Positions 18,697 to 26,500 of a stretch of DNA of 31,811 bases are shown piece after piece. Below the pieces are notes generated by a model that saw only the letters and a list, made by a program, of their open reading frames with translations, did no database searches and was not told the origin of the DNA. Within the stretch, counting starts at the first letter, position 1. The number at the start of each line of letters is the position of its first letter. The translations under genes and the position numbers were made by a program. Source of the stretch: CAYPTB01 sp964413535 (GTDB lineage Bacteria > Planctomycetota > UBA1135 > GCA-002686595); assembly GCA_964413535.1 (NCBI GenBank), contig CAYPTB010000024.1, forward strand, positions 1 to 31,811, read 5' to 3'.

Positions 18697-19686
18697 ATGA
18701 CCCTCGCCAGCGCGCTTTCCGTCGACGACGTCGAGGCCCTGCTCGCGCGGCCTCTGCTCGACCTCGTCTTCGAGGCCGCGCGCGTGCATCGCGAGCACCA
18801 CGACGCCAACGCCGTGCAGTGCTCTCAGCTCCTGTCGATCAAGACCGGCGGCTGCCCGGAGGACTGCGGTTACTGCTCGCAGAGCGCGCACCACGGGACG
18901 GCGGTCGAACGCACGCCGCTCGCGTCCGTCGAAGAGGTCGTCCTGGCCGCGCGGCGCGCGCGCGACGGTGGAGCCGACCGTTTCTGCATGGGCGCCGCGT
19001 GGCGCGAGGTGAAGGACGGCCCCGAGTTCGACCGCGTACTCGAGATGGTGCGCGAGGTGCGCGAACTCGGTCTCGAGACGTGCGTCACGCTCGGGATGCT
19101 CACCGCCGACCAGGCGCAGCGCCTCGAGCGAGCGGGACTCGACTACTACAATCACAACCTCGACACGGGCCGCAGCCACTACGGCGCGATCGTCGGCACG
19201 CGAGGCTTCGACGATCGGCTGGACACGTTGAAGCGCGTGCGTGAGGCCGGGATCGCGGTCTGCTGCGGAGGCATCCTCGGGCTCGGCGAGGATCGCCGCG
19301 GACGCGCGGAGCTCCTGTGCGAGCTGGCGAGCCTCGATCCAGCTCCCGAGAGCGTCCCGATCAACGCGCTCGTGCCCATCGAGGGCACGCCGCTCGAACA
19401 CGCGCCGCGCCTCGACTGGACCGAGCTCGTGCGCGCCGTGGCCGCCGCGCGCATCCTGATGCCGCGCTCGCGCGTTCGCCTCTCCGCCGGACGGCGCGAG
19501 CTCACCGAGGAAGCCCAAGCGCTGTGCTTCCTCGCCGGCGCGAACTCGCTCTTCGTGGGCGACGAGCTCCTGACGACGCCCAATCCCGAGCGCGAGAGCG
19601 ACGCCGCGCTGTTCGCCAAGCTCGGCCTCGTGCCCGAGCGCGCGGCGCGAGCGACCGCCTGCCCGAGCCGTTCGCCCTCGGCCTGA
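18697..19686 (+). CDS. bioB: Biotin synthase
   Basis: A 329-residue radical-SAM enzyme that inserts sulfur into dethiobiotin to give biotin. The CxxxCxxC cluster motif is C53-PED-C57-GY-C60. Ligands of the sulfur-donating [2Fe-2S] cluster are recognisable: the Cys of FCMGAAWR, of LETCVTLGM and of AVCCGGILGLGE, and the Arg in RLSAGR. YNHNLDTG, the SAM/substrate segment, is intact. Length matches the family. It is first in the bio cluster; the fused bioF-bioD frame starts 6 bases after its stop, so translation is probably coupled. Confidence 0.96.
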   Translation: MTLASALSVDDVEALLARPLLDLVFEAARVHREHHDANAVQCSQLLSIKTGGCPEDCGYCSQSAHHGTAVERTPLASVEEVVLAARRARDGGADRFCMGAAWREVKDGPEFDRVLEMVREVRELGLETCVTLGMLTADQAQRLERAGLDYYNHNLDTGRSHYGAIVGTRGFDDRLDTLKRVREAGIAVCCGGILGLGEDRRGRAELLCELASLDPAPESVPINALVPIEGTPLEHAPRLDWTELVRAVAAARILMPRSRVRLSAGRRELTEEAQALCFLAGANSLFVGDELLTTPNPERESDAALFAKLGLVPERAARATACPSRSPSA

Positions 19687-19692
19687 CGGACG

Positions 19693-21654
19693 ATGGGCGC
19701 GAACGCGGAACCCGACGGCGAACCGGGGTTGGCCGGCGAGATCGGCACCGCGCTCGGAGCCGCTGCCGCCGGAAGCTTGCACGCGTCGGTGGGAGCGGGC
19801 GAGACCGGAACGCCCGAGCGCTCCGCGTCGCCCTCCGACGGGACCGACGTCCCCGTTGTACCGGGGCTCGATCTCGAGGCGGAGCTCGCCGAGCTCGAGC
19901 GGAGCGGAGGACTGCGCGCCCTGCCGCCCGCCGGCGTGCGCGGGGTGGACTTCAGCTCGAACGACTACCTCGGTCTGTCACGGCGGCCCGAGCTCGCCGA
20001 AGCGGCGGCCCGCGCCGCGCACGAGCACGGCGCCGGCGGACGCGCGTCGCGCTTGCTCGCCGGCGGCTCGCGCGAGCACGAGGAGCTCGAGGCGGAGGTC
20101 GCGCGCTGGCTCGGCACCGAAGCCGCGCTCCTCTTCCCGAGCGGTTACCAGGCCAACCTGGGGCTCGTGGGCGCGCTGGTCGGACGCGGCGACGCGCTCT
20201 TCACCGACGAGCTCGACCACGCGTCGCTGGTGGACGCCGCGCGGCTCTCGCGCGCGCACCTCACGGTCTTCCCGCACCTCGATCTGGTGCAGCTCGAGCG
20301 CGCGCTCGCGCGGGCCGGATCGGCGCGGCGGCGCCTCGTCGCGGTGGAATCGGTGTTCAGTATGGACGGCGATCTGGCGCCGCTCGCGGAGCTCGATCGA
20401 GTGTGCGCGCGACACGATGCATGGCTCGTCGTCGACGAAGCGCACGCGATCGGCGTGCTCGGGCCGGAGGGCGCCGGCGCGTGCGCGGCGGCGGGCGAGC
20501 TCCCGCGGCTCGTCGCGCGCACGATCGCCGGCGGGAAGGGTCTGGGCGTCGGCGGCGCGCTGGTCGCAGGCTCGCGCTCGCTCGTGCGGCTGCTCGTGAA
20601 CCGCGCGCGCACGTTCCTGTTCACGACGGCGCCGCCGTCGTCGACCGCCGCGGCGTTGCGCGCGGCCATCGCGCTCGCGCGCGGGGCCGATTGGGAGCGC
20701 GAGCGCGTTCTCGAACTCGCACGCCGGTTGGCGCAGAAGCTCGCGCTCCCCGAACCGGCGTCCGGGATCGTGCCGTTCCCGGTCGGGGAGAACGCTCGCG
20801 CGCTCGAGCTCGCAAACGAGCTCGCGCGGCACGGGCTGGACGTGCGCGCGGTGCGGCCGCCGGCGGTCGCGGCGGGGACCGCGCGCTTGCGCATCGTGTG
20901 CCACGCGGTCAACACGGAGAGCGAGATCGACGAGCTCGTCCACCGCCTCGCGCCGCACACCGCGCCCGCGTCGGCGCCGGCGCGCGCGCTCGCGCCGTGT
21001 CTCGTCGTCGCCGGTACGGACACGGGCGTGGGCAAGACGGTCGTGAGCGCGCTGCTCGTGCGCGCGGCGCTGCGCCTCGGACCGGCCCGCTACTGGAAGC
21101 CCGTGCAGACGGGGCCGGAGAGCGACACGGCCGAAGTCGCGCGCCTGACGGGGATCGCGGAGAAGCGCGTCCTGCGCCCGGCCTTCGCCTTCCCGCTCGC
21201 TGCATCGCCGCACGAGGCCGCGCGCGCGGCCGGGACGGAGCTCGGCGTCGCGGCGCTGCGAGGCTCGCTCGCGGGACTGCGGCGCACGCTCTCCGACGAG
21301 CGTGTGGTCGTCGAGCTCGCCGGCGGCCTGTGCGTGCCGCTGCGCGACGACGGTTGGACTCAGCTCGATTGGCTGGGCGTCGAGGCGCTGCCGATCGTGC
21401 TCGTCGCGCACTCGGGCCTCGGGACGCTCAACCACACGCTGCTCTCGCTCGAGGCGCTGCGCGCACGCCACCTCGAGCCGCGTGCGCTGTTCCTGGTGGG
21501 ACCCGAGCACGCATCGAACCGAGAGACGCTCGCCCGCCTCGGCCACGTCGAACCCATCTTCGAGGTGCCTTGCTTCGATCCGCTCGACACCGCCGCGCTC
21601 GACCGCTGGCTCGACGGAGCGCAGCCCGCCCTCCTCGCGTCGCTCTTCCGCTGA
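19693..21654 (+). CDS. bioF-bioD: Fused 8-amino-7-oxononanoate synthase / dethiobiotin synthetase (BioF-BioD)
   Basis: A 653-residue bifunctional protein. Residues about 1-65 are a disordered, Gly/Ala/Glu-rich extension. Residues about 66-425 are BioF, the PLP enzyme making 8-amino-7-oxononanoate from pimeloyl thioester and alanine: FSSNDYLGLSRRPEL, DEAHAIGVLG, PLP lysine K282 in TIAGGKGLGVGG, and FLFTTAPPS. Residues about 436-653 are BioD, the ATP-dependent dethiobiotin synthetase: P-loop GTDTGVGKT (441-449), YWKPVQTG with its catalytic Lys, VELAGGLCVPL and HSGLGTLNHTLLSLEAL. The join is a short Ala/Pro linker with no stop, frameshift or internal start needed. BioF and BioD flank the BioA step, so the fusion joins the first and third of three consecutive reactions. 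The ATG at 19693 lacks a strong Shine-Dalgarno, and a start further inside the disordered extension is possible. Confidence 0.92.
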   Translation: MGANAEPDGEPGLAGEIGTALGAAAAGSLHASVGAGETGTPERSASPSDGTDVPVVPGLDLEAELAELERSGGLRALPPAGVRGVDFSSNDYLGLSRRPELAEAAARAAHEHGAGGRASRLLAGGSREHEELEAEVARWLGTEAALLFPSGYQANLGLVGALVGRGDALFTDELDHASLVDAARLSRAHLTVFPHLDLVQLERALARAGSARRRLVAVESVFSMDGDLAPLAELDRVCARHDAWLVVDEAHAIGVLGPEGAGACAAAGELPRLVARTIAGGKGLGVGGALVAGSRSLVRLLVNRARTFLFTTAPPSSTAAALRAAIALARGADWERERVLELARRLAQKLALPEPASGIVPFPVGENARALELANELARHGLDVRAVRPPAVAAGTARLRIVCHAVNTESEIDELVHRLAPHTAPASAPARALAPCLVVAGTDTGVGKTVVSALLVRAALRLGPARYWKPVQTGPESDTAEVARLTGIAEKRVLRPAFAFPLAASPHEAARAAGTELGVAALRGSLAGLRRTLSDERVVVELAGGLCVPLRDDGWTQLDWLGVEALPIVLVAHSGLGTLNHTLLSLEALRARHLEPRALFLVGPEHASNRETLARLGHVEPIFEVPCFDPLDTAALDRWLDGAQPALLASLFR

Positions 21655-21660
21655 TGAGTA

Positions 21661-21830
21661 CGGTGCCGCGACAAACACCAACGGATTCGCCGGCCGGCGT
21701 GTGTACGGTGCCAGTTCAATTCCTCACCCTTCCGCAGAGGAACCCCGGCGTTCCGCAGCGGCGCTGTGCGGAAGGGTGAAGAATTGGACTGGCACCGTAC
21801 ACACCCCCGTTGTCGTTCGTCACGGCACCG
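21661..21830. repeat. Nested imperfect palindrome (REP/MITE-like) between bioF-bioD and bioA
   Basis: Two pairs of inverted arms are nested. The inner arms 21699-21736 and 21767-21804 pair at 36 of 38 positions around a 30-base centre. The outer arms 21661-21684 and 21807-21830 pair at 20 of 24. GTACGGTGCC occurs in both left arms and GGCAC(C)G-type complements in both right arms. The arms are AT-richer than neighbouring coding sequence. The element fills the gap from 7 bases after the bioF-bioD stop to 1 base before the bioA ribosome binding site. Size, symmetry and base composition suggest a non-autonomous mobile palindrome. As RNA it would fold into a long hairpin that could protect, terminate or modulate the bio transcript. 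No transposase is nearby. Confidence 0.75.
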
Positions 21831-21831
21831 C

Positions 21832-21836
21832 GGAGG
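21832..21836 (+). promoter_or_regulatory. bioA: Ribosome binding site of bioA, fixes its start
   Basis: GGAGG lies 6 nt before ATG 21843, excluding the upstream in-frame ATG at 21810, which falls inside the palindrome. Confidence 0.7.
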
Positions 21837-21842
21837 CGGACG

Positions 21843-23162
21843 ATGAGCGACGAGCGGCTCGTCGCGCGGGACGCGCGTGTGTGCTGGCATCCTTACACGC
21901 AGCATGCGACGGACGGTGAGCCGCTGGCGGTCGTCGCGGCGCGCGATGCGATGCTCGTCTTGGCGGACGGACGCGAGGTCGTCGACGGCATTTCGTCGTG
22001 GTGGGCGTGCCTGCACGGACACGGTCGCGCCGAGATCGTGGACGCGATGGCCGAGCAGGCGCGACGGCTCGATCACGTGCTCTTCGCGGGCGCGACGCAC
22101 GAGCCCGCCGTGCGGCTCGCCGAAGAGCTCGTCCAGCTCGCGCCGCCGGGCCTGACGCGCGTCTTCTTCTCCGACGACGGCTCCACCGCCGTCGAGGTCG
22201 CGCTGAAGATGGTCTACCAGCGCCATCTGCACGCCGGCGAGCCGGAGCGGCGCGTCTTCGTCGCGCTGTCGGGTTCTTATCACGGCGACACCTTCGGCGC
22301 GATGTCGGTCGGCGAGCCGGATCCGTTCTTCGCGATGTTCCGGCCGTGGATGTTCGAGGCGCGCCGCGTGCGAGTGGAGCAGGGCGCTATCCCGGCGGCG
22401 CTGGCGGAGCTCGGACCGCGCGCAGCCGGCGTGATCGTCGAACCGCTGCTCCAGGGCGCGGCGGGCATGCGCGTCCATTCGGCCGAGCTCCTGCGCGAGG
22501 CGCGCGGCGCGTGCGACCGCCACGGCGTGCCGCTCGTCGCCGACGAAGTCCTCACGGGCTTCGGCCGCACGGGCGCGCTCTTCGCCTGCGAGAAGGCCGG
22601 CATCGCCCCGGACGTGATGGCGCTGGCGAAGGGCCTGACCGGCGGCACGACGCCGCTCGCGGCGACGCTCGCGACCGAGGAGATCTTCGCGGCGTTCCTG
22701 TCGGACGATCGCGCGCGCATGCTCTTCCACGGCCACACGTTCACGGCCCACGCGATCGGCTGTGCCGCGGCATCGGCGTCGATCGAGCTGTGCCGGCGCG
22801 AGGAGGTCCCCGCGCGCTTCGAGCACATCGGCCAGCGCATCGAAGCGAGCCTGCGAGAGCGCGTCGGGCCGCGCGCGCGCGCGCTCGACCTGCGCCAGAT
22901 CGGTGGGGTCGTGGCCCTCGACCTCGCGGCGCACGGCGAGTCGCCGGGCTACCTCTCCGGCCTCGCGCCGCGCTTGCGCGCGGCAGCCGTCGAGCGCGGC
23001 GTGCTCCTGCGGCCGCTCGGCAACGTGCTGTACGCGCTACCGCCGGCGTGCACGAGCGACGAACAGTGCGAGCAGATCGCGCGCGTGATGGCCGAGCTGG
23101 TGGATCTCGCGGCGGCAAAGGGCGGCGTTTCGCCATCGGGCGAGAGGAGCGCGGGCCCGTGA
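21843..23162 (+). CDS. bioA: Adenosylmethionine-8-amino-7-oxononanoate aminotransferase
   Basis: A 439-residue class III PLP aminotransferase that converts 8-amino-7-oxononanoate to 7,8-diaminopelargonate using S-adenosylmethionine as amino donor. BioA signatures are WHPYTQ near the N-terminus, GISSWWACLHGHG, FSDDGSTAVEVALKM, SGSYHGDTFGAMSVG, VADEVLTGFGRTG and the PLP lysine K263 in ALAKGLTGGTTPLAATL. The WHPYTQ and SSWW segments separate it from other ornithine-type aminotransferases. It supplies the step between the two halves of the upstream fusion protein. It may be expressed with them despite the intervening palindrome, and ends 25 bases from the convergent phosphatase gene. Confidence 0.95.
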   Translation: MSDERLVARDARVCWHPYTQHATDGEPLAVVAARDAMLVLADGREVVDGISSWWACLHGHGRAEIVDAMAEQARRLDHVLFAGATHEPAVRLAEELVQLAPPGLTRVFFSDDGSTAVEVALKMVYQRHLHAGEPERRVFVALSGSYHGDTFGAMSVGEPDPFFAMFRPWMFEARRVRVEQGAIPAALAELGPRAAGVIVEPLLQGAAGMRVHSAELLREARGACDRHGVPLVADEVLTGFGRTGALFACEKAGIAPDVMALAKGLTGGTTPLAATLATEEIFAAFLSDDRARMLFHGHTFTAHAIGCAAASASIELCRREEVPARFEHIGQRIEASLRERVGPRARALDLRQIGGVVALDLAAHGESPGYLSGLAPRLRAAAVERGVLLRPLGNVLYALPPACTSDEQCEQIARVMAELVDLAAAKGGVSPSGERSAGP

Positions 23163-23187
23163 TCCGCTCGAGCCCACCGGACGCGCC

Positions 23188-23907
23188 TCAGGCGTCGCCC
23201 GAACGCGGGAGCGGTGGCGTTCGGCCGAGCAGGCGATCGACTTGGAGGCGCACGGCTTCTTCGGGAAGGCCGGGCTTCATGCCGATGCGGCGCGCGGCCT
23301 GCAGCGCGGTCTCGACCGGTACGCCTTCGATGGCTACGCGGTAGATCGCGAAGATCATCGCCGTGCGCGCCCCGCTCTCGCAGTAGAGCAGCGCCGGCCC
23401 GCGGTCGGGACTCGCGAGAGCGGCCAACGCCCGGTCGACCTCGGCATCGGTCGGGAGCTCGCCGCTCACGCCGACCGGGACGAAGGACATGCCCAAGCGA
23501 GTGCACTCGCGCCCCACGCCGCGATTCGACGGCGCGTCGGGCGGCAGCAGACTGATCACGGTCCGGATGCCGCGGCGGTTCGCGATGTCGAGATGCTCGG
23601 GCGAGGGATCCTCACCCAGCCACACGTCGCCGCACACGGAGACGCTCTCCATGTCCCCGAGCTCCGCGTCGCGAACCTCGTCGGAGGCGGGATCGTCGTC
23701 GGAGGAACGCAATCCTGCGCACGACGCGAAGAGCAGCGCGAGGGCGAGCAGGGCGAAGGACGCGAGCCTCGTTGCGAACGAGTCGGGCGCGTGGAGCGAG
23801 GCGCTCGCACGGCGGGCTCGGAAGTCGGATGACGGGGAAGGTGTCGAGCGCGTGGATGCGATCACGACGTCGAGCTCACGGGGTCGAGAAAGGAAGGCTC
23901 GGTCCAA
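23188..23907 (-). CDS. DUF442/BLH-type dual-specificity phosphatase-like lipoprotein
   Basis: A 239-residue protein. The C-terminal 150 residues resemble the beta-lactamase-hydrolase-like phosphatase (DUF442) fold: IANRRGIRTVISLLPPDAPS, then LLYCESGARTAMIFAIYR with the candidate nucleophile C176 and R181. The spacing is C-x4-R, as in DUF442 (CRSGTRS), not the C-x5-R of ordinary tyrosine phosphatases. A hydrophobic stretch and lipobox FASC (Cys63) indicate a lipoprotein, so the enzyme would act outside the cytoplasm. The N-terminus is uncertain: TTG at 23907 gives an unusually long 45-residue pre-sequence, and a GTG at 23865 is an alternative. A TATAGT lies 6 nt before the TTG. It is the last gene of a four-gene minus-strand run, 7 bases after the DUF423 stop. 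The substrate is unknown. Confidence 0.75.
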   Translation of the reverse strand: MDRAFLSRPRELDVVIASTRSTPSPSSDFRARRASASLHAPDSFATRLASFALLALALLFASCAGLRSSDDDPASDEVRDAELGDMESVSVCGDVWLGEDPSPEHLDIANRRGIRTVISLLPPDAPSNRGVGRECTRLGMSFVPVGVSGELPTDAEVDRALAALASPDRGPALLYCESGARTAMIFAIYRVAIEGVPVETALQAARRIGMKPGLPEEAVRLQVDRLLGRTPPLPRSGDA

Positions 23908-23914
23908 GGCGCGA

Positions 23915-24331
23915 CTATACGGCCTCCCCCGAGTTCCGTGGGAGGATCTTGTCGCGCAGTGCGGAGACGGCGAAGAGCGTCCAGCCGACTATCAGGAGGA
24001 GCCCGCCGACGGGCGTGACGGGCCCGATGTACTGCCCTGCAACCCCGGCGCACAACCCATACAGAGAACCACTGAAGCACAGACTGCCGACGAGGAACGC
24101 GACGCCCGGCGCCGTCCCGCGCCGGCCCGTGTGCGCGCACCACAGCCCGAGCAGGACGAGCGCGAGCGCGTGCCAGACCTGGTAGCGCACGGCGGTCTCC
24201 CAGACGGCGAGCCGATCGGTCTGCGCGAGGTGCGACTCGAGTCCGTGGGCTCCGAAGGCGCCGAGCGCCACACCGATCCCGGCCCACGCGGCCCCGGTCG
24301 CGACCCAGCGCCGTGCGTATCCGTCCGCCAT
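23915..24331 (-). CDS. DUF423 small integral membrane protein
   Basis: A 138-residue protein with four predicted hydrophobic segments: AAWAGIGVALGAFGAHGL, VWHALALVLLGLW, VAFLVGSLCFSGSLYGLCAG and PVGGLLLIVGWTLFAVSAL. The motifs GAFGAHGL, YQVWHALAL, FSGSLYGL and PVGG are hallmarks of the DUF423/YwdK-like family, whose function is not established. ATG 24331 is preferred over ATG 24346, which overlaps the preceding stop codon; the gap to the preceding gene is 11 bases, so co-transcription is likely. It is followed by the phosphatase gene after 7 bases. Confidence 0.9.
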   Translation of the reverse strand: MADGYARRWVATGAAWAGIGVALGAFGAHGLESHLAQTDRLAVWETAVRYQVWHALALVLLGLWCAHTGRRGTAPGVAFLVGSLCFSGSLYGLCAGVAGQYIGPVTPVGGLLLIVGWTLFAVSALRDKILPRNSGEAV

Positions 24332-24342
24332 CGCGCGCGAGA

Positions 24343-25446
24343 TCATACCGGGTCGACGCCCTCGCTCGACCGCGGCGCGAGCGCCGGCGCTGCGTAGCCC
24401 TCGATCACGCCGTGGATCTCGCGCGCGAACACGGGCGCGTCGTGCGCGAGCACGATCGGACCGATGCGGAACGCGCGGTTGAACTCGATCTGGCGCAACA
24501 CGCGCTCCTGGGTGAGCAGGACGAGACGCTTCTTGCGCTGGCGTTCGGACAAGCCGTGCAACCCGATCTCGCGCCACTCGTCCTCGGGCAGGATGAGCTC
24601 CACGAGTGTGGCGAGGCCGGGCGGGAGCCGTTGGATCGTGGCGTGCACGCGGTCGTTCTCGTGCTCGACCGCCGCTTTGTGGCGCCACCACAGCCCGCCC
24701 GCGCACAAGGCGAGTCCGCCGGTCCACAGCGCAACGGTGTGCGCGAAGGCGAGCCCTTGCTCGGGGATGCCGAACTCGGCGGCGCTGAAGTCGCCGAGCG
24801 AGATGCGCGCGAACTTCTCGGGCATCCACGGCAAACGCGAGAGCAACGGCACCTCGAAGCTCACCGCCGCCCACTCGTGGCGCACGCCCTGGTACGTGAT
24901 CCACAGCCGCAGGAGGAGCAGCAGGGCGAGCGACACGATCGTCCCACGGCTCGCGCGTACGCCCGCGATCTCGCCCTCGCGGCCGCGGCGCGAGAGCACG
25001 AGCAGGAGGACGAGGGCCTCGACGAACATCCACGGGCCGCCCGGGAGCAGCACGCCGCTCGCGACGAACGCGAGGCCGGCGAAGCCGCACACGCCCGACA
25101 GCGCCGCGAGCCAGGTGCGCGGCAGGATCGGCACGCCGTGGGGCGAAGCGCCGGCGAGAGCGAAAACGGTCGGGAGGAGCGCGATCAGCGCTCCCATCGC
25201 GAGCGAGGCATAGCCGGTGCCGCAGAAACTTCCGTCCGCCTGCCGCTGCAGGCCGAGGAGCAGGCCGCCGAGCGCGATCATCCCGCAGGCCAGGACGACC
25301 TGGTCGGCGGCGCTGCGCTCGCCGGCAGCGTCGCCAGCGCCGTCGTCGGACTCGCGTCGAGTTCCGTGGTGACCCGGTTCCAGCCCGCGCGAGCTCTCCT
25401 CGGGACCGAGCAGCTCTCCCCGCACCCGACCGCCCCCCGCGCTCAT
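24343..25446 (-). CDS. Polytopic membrane protein of unknown function
   Basis: A 367-residue protein. Residues about 50-275 contain roughly seven hydrophobic segments (QVVLACGMIALGGLLLGL, LAMGALIALLPTVFALAG, TWLAALSGVCGFAGLAFVA, MFVEALVLLLVL, IVSLALLLLLRLWI, HTVALWTGGLALCAGGLWW). A soluble C-terminal part of about 90 residues follows, charged and helical (HENDRVHATIQRLPPGLATL, then LSERQRKKRLVLLTQERVLR). The first 45 residues are hydrophilic. I recognise no named family. Its ATG overlaps the stop of the upstream gene (ATGA at 25443-25446), indicating translational coupling with the anchored 259-residue protein, so the two probably form a complex. Confidence 0.75.
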   Translation of the reverse strand: MSAGGGRVRGELLGPEESSRGLEPGHHGTRRESDDGAGDAAGERSAADQVVLACGMIALGGLLLGLQRQADGSFCGTGYASLAMGALIALLPTVFALAGASPHGVPILPRTWLAALSGVCGFAGLAFVASGVLLPGGPWMFVEALVLLLVLSRRGREGEIAGVRASRGTIVSLALLLLLRLWITYQGVRHEWAAVSFEVPLLSRLPWMPEKFARISLGDFSAAEFGIPEQGLAFAHTVALWTGGLALCAGGLWWRHKAAVEHENDRVHATIQRLPPGLATLVELILPEDEWREIGLHGLSERQRKKRLVLLTQERVLRQIEFNRAFRIGPIVLAHDAPVFAREIHGVIEGYAAPALAPRSSEGVDPV

Positions 25447-26222
25447 TCGCTGCAATCTCCGTCCAGGCCCGGGAAGGCGAGCAGCGCTTCGCGTGCGAAG
25501 CCCGCTAGGTTGCCGTCGCGCTCGAGCCCGGCCAAAGCGTCCGGATACTGCGCGCCGAACGCGCTGCCGAGCGCCGTGCGGCGCTCGCCCTGTACGCCGA
25601 GCAGGCGCCGCAAGAAGCTGCGCGCGCGGTCCCGCGAGGCCGAGCTCCCGCGGAACAGATTCCCTTCGGAGGCGACCTGCATCACGTGGCCGTACGCGAG
25701 CGTCGCCGCCAGCGCCGGCTCGTAGAGCATCGAGTCCTCCATCGCGCGCTCGCCCCATTCTTCGAGCCAGCGCTGGTAGAGACCGGCCAGCCGCTCCGCG
25801 CCCCCGGAGCCGCCGAACAATCCCGGGTTCCAGCTCGTCGTGCGCGCAACGTGGAAGACGAGCGCCAGCGCGCCCAAGGCCTCGGCTCGCGAGCCGCGCG
25901 CCAGCGAAGCCGCCGCTTGCTCGAGCGCCAGCCCGCGCCGCGTGCGGATCCAATCCGAGAGCAGCGGGCATCCGACGACCTCGAGGAGATCGAGACGCGC
26001 CGCCACGAACGCGTCGCGTCGCTCGATCTCGATCAAGGGGTCGAGCTCGCCCATGCGCTCCTCGCCCCCCGGCCGCAGGAGCTGCATGGGCTCGAGCACC
26101 GTGAGCTCGTCCACGCGAAGTTGGGGCGCGGCGACCGCGCGCGGCGGGAGGTTGCGCACGACCAGTGCGCCGCCCAGGAGCAGCGCGACGAGCCCCATTC
26201 CGATCGGATTCGCCTGGCGCAT
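25443..26222 (-). CDS. Membrane-anchored alpha-helical protein of unknown function
   Basis: A 259-residue protein with one N-terminal hydrophobic segment (GMGLVALLLGGALVVRNLPP, residues about 8-27), probably an uncleaved anchor, and a mainly helical outer or periplasmic part. No catalytic motif is seen. ATG 26222 is supported by GAGGG about 6 nt upstream and by the anchor position; frame-open sequence further upstream is shadow. It is the first gene of the four-gene operon and overlaps the next by four bases. The conserved-looking WNPGLFGGSGGAERLAGLYQ and MLYEPALAATLAYGHVMQVA segments could serve as search seeds. Confidence 0.7.
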   Translation of the reverse strand: MRQANPIGMGLVALLLGGALVVRNLPPRAVAAPQLRVDELTVLEPMQLLRPGGEERMGELDPLIEIERRDAFVAARLDLLEVVGCPLLSDWIRTRRGLALEQAAASLARGSRAEALGALALVFHVARTTSWNPGLFGGSGGAERLAGLYQRWLEEWGERAMEDSMLYEPALAATLAYGHVMQVASEGNLFRGSSASRDRARSFLRRLLGVQGERRTALGSAFGAQYPDALAGLERDGNLAGFAREALLAFPGLDGDCSE

Positions 26223-26500
26223 GCGCGGCCCTCGCGCCGACGTCCCGGGCCCTGCCTGCGAGGGCGGTTCAGCGTGACGTGCACGCGATGGCTGTTCAAG
26301 CGCGTCTCGCCCCCGACCCCAGGGGCCGCGACCCGAGCCTTCGAGCTCGCTTCGCAGGGACTCGGCGAGCCTTCGCGATTGTCGTCCTCTCCCGCGCTCG
26401 TGAAGATGGCGCGCGTGACTTCCCTCCTGGTTGCGGCGCCCCGCCGCGCTTCGGACCCCGAGACTCGAACACTCCCCTCGATGGCTTGGGCGGTGCGCGG
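26223..26500. other. Divergent intergenic region before crcB
   Basis: 278 bases between the four-gene operon and crcB. I could not recognise a fluoride (crcB-motif) riboswitch by eye, nor a clear promoter. Confidence 0.4.

Noticed and set aside
24331..24352. TATGAT before the DUF423 start as a leaderless promoter
   Set aside because: It overlaps the stop of the preceding operon gene (GTA TGA), so the match is explained by the stop codon context.
26450..26490. TTCGAGTC-like string on the minus strand resembling a tRNA T-loop
   Set aside because: The flanking bases do not form a five-pair T-stem and no acceptor or anticodon arm is present.
26223..26500. Possible fluoride riboswitch before crcB
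   Set aside because: No convincing match to the conserved crcB-motif core by eye; a covariance-model search would decide.
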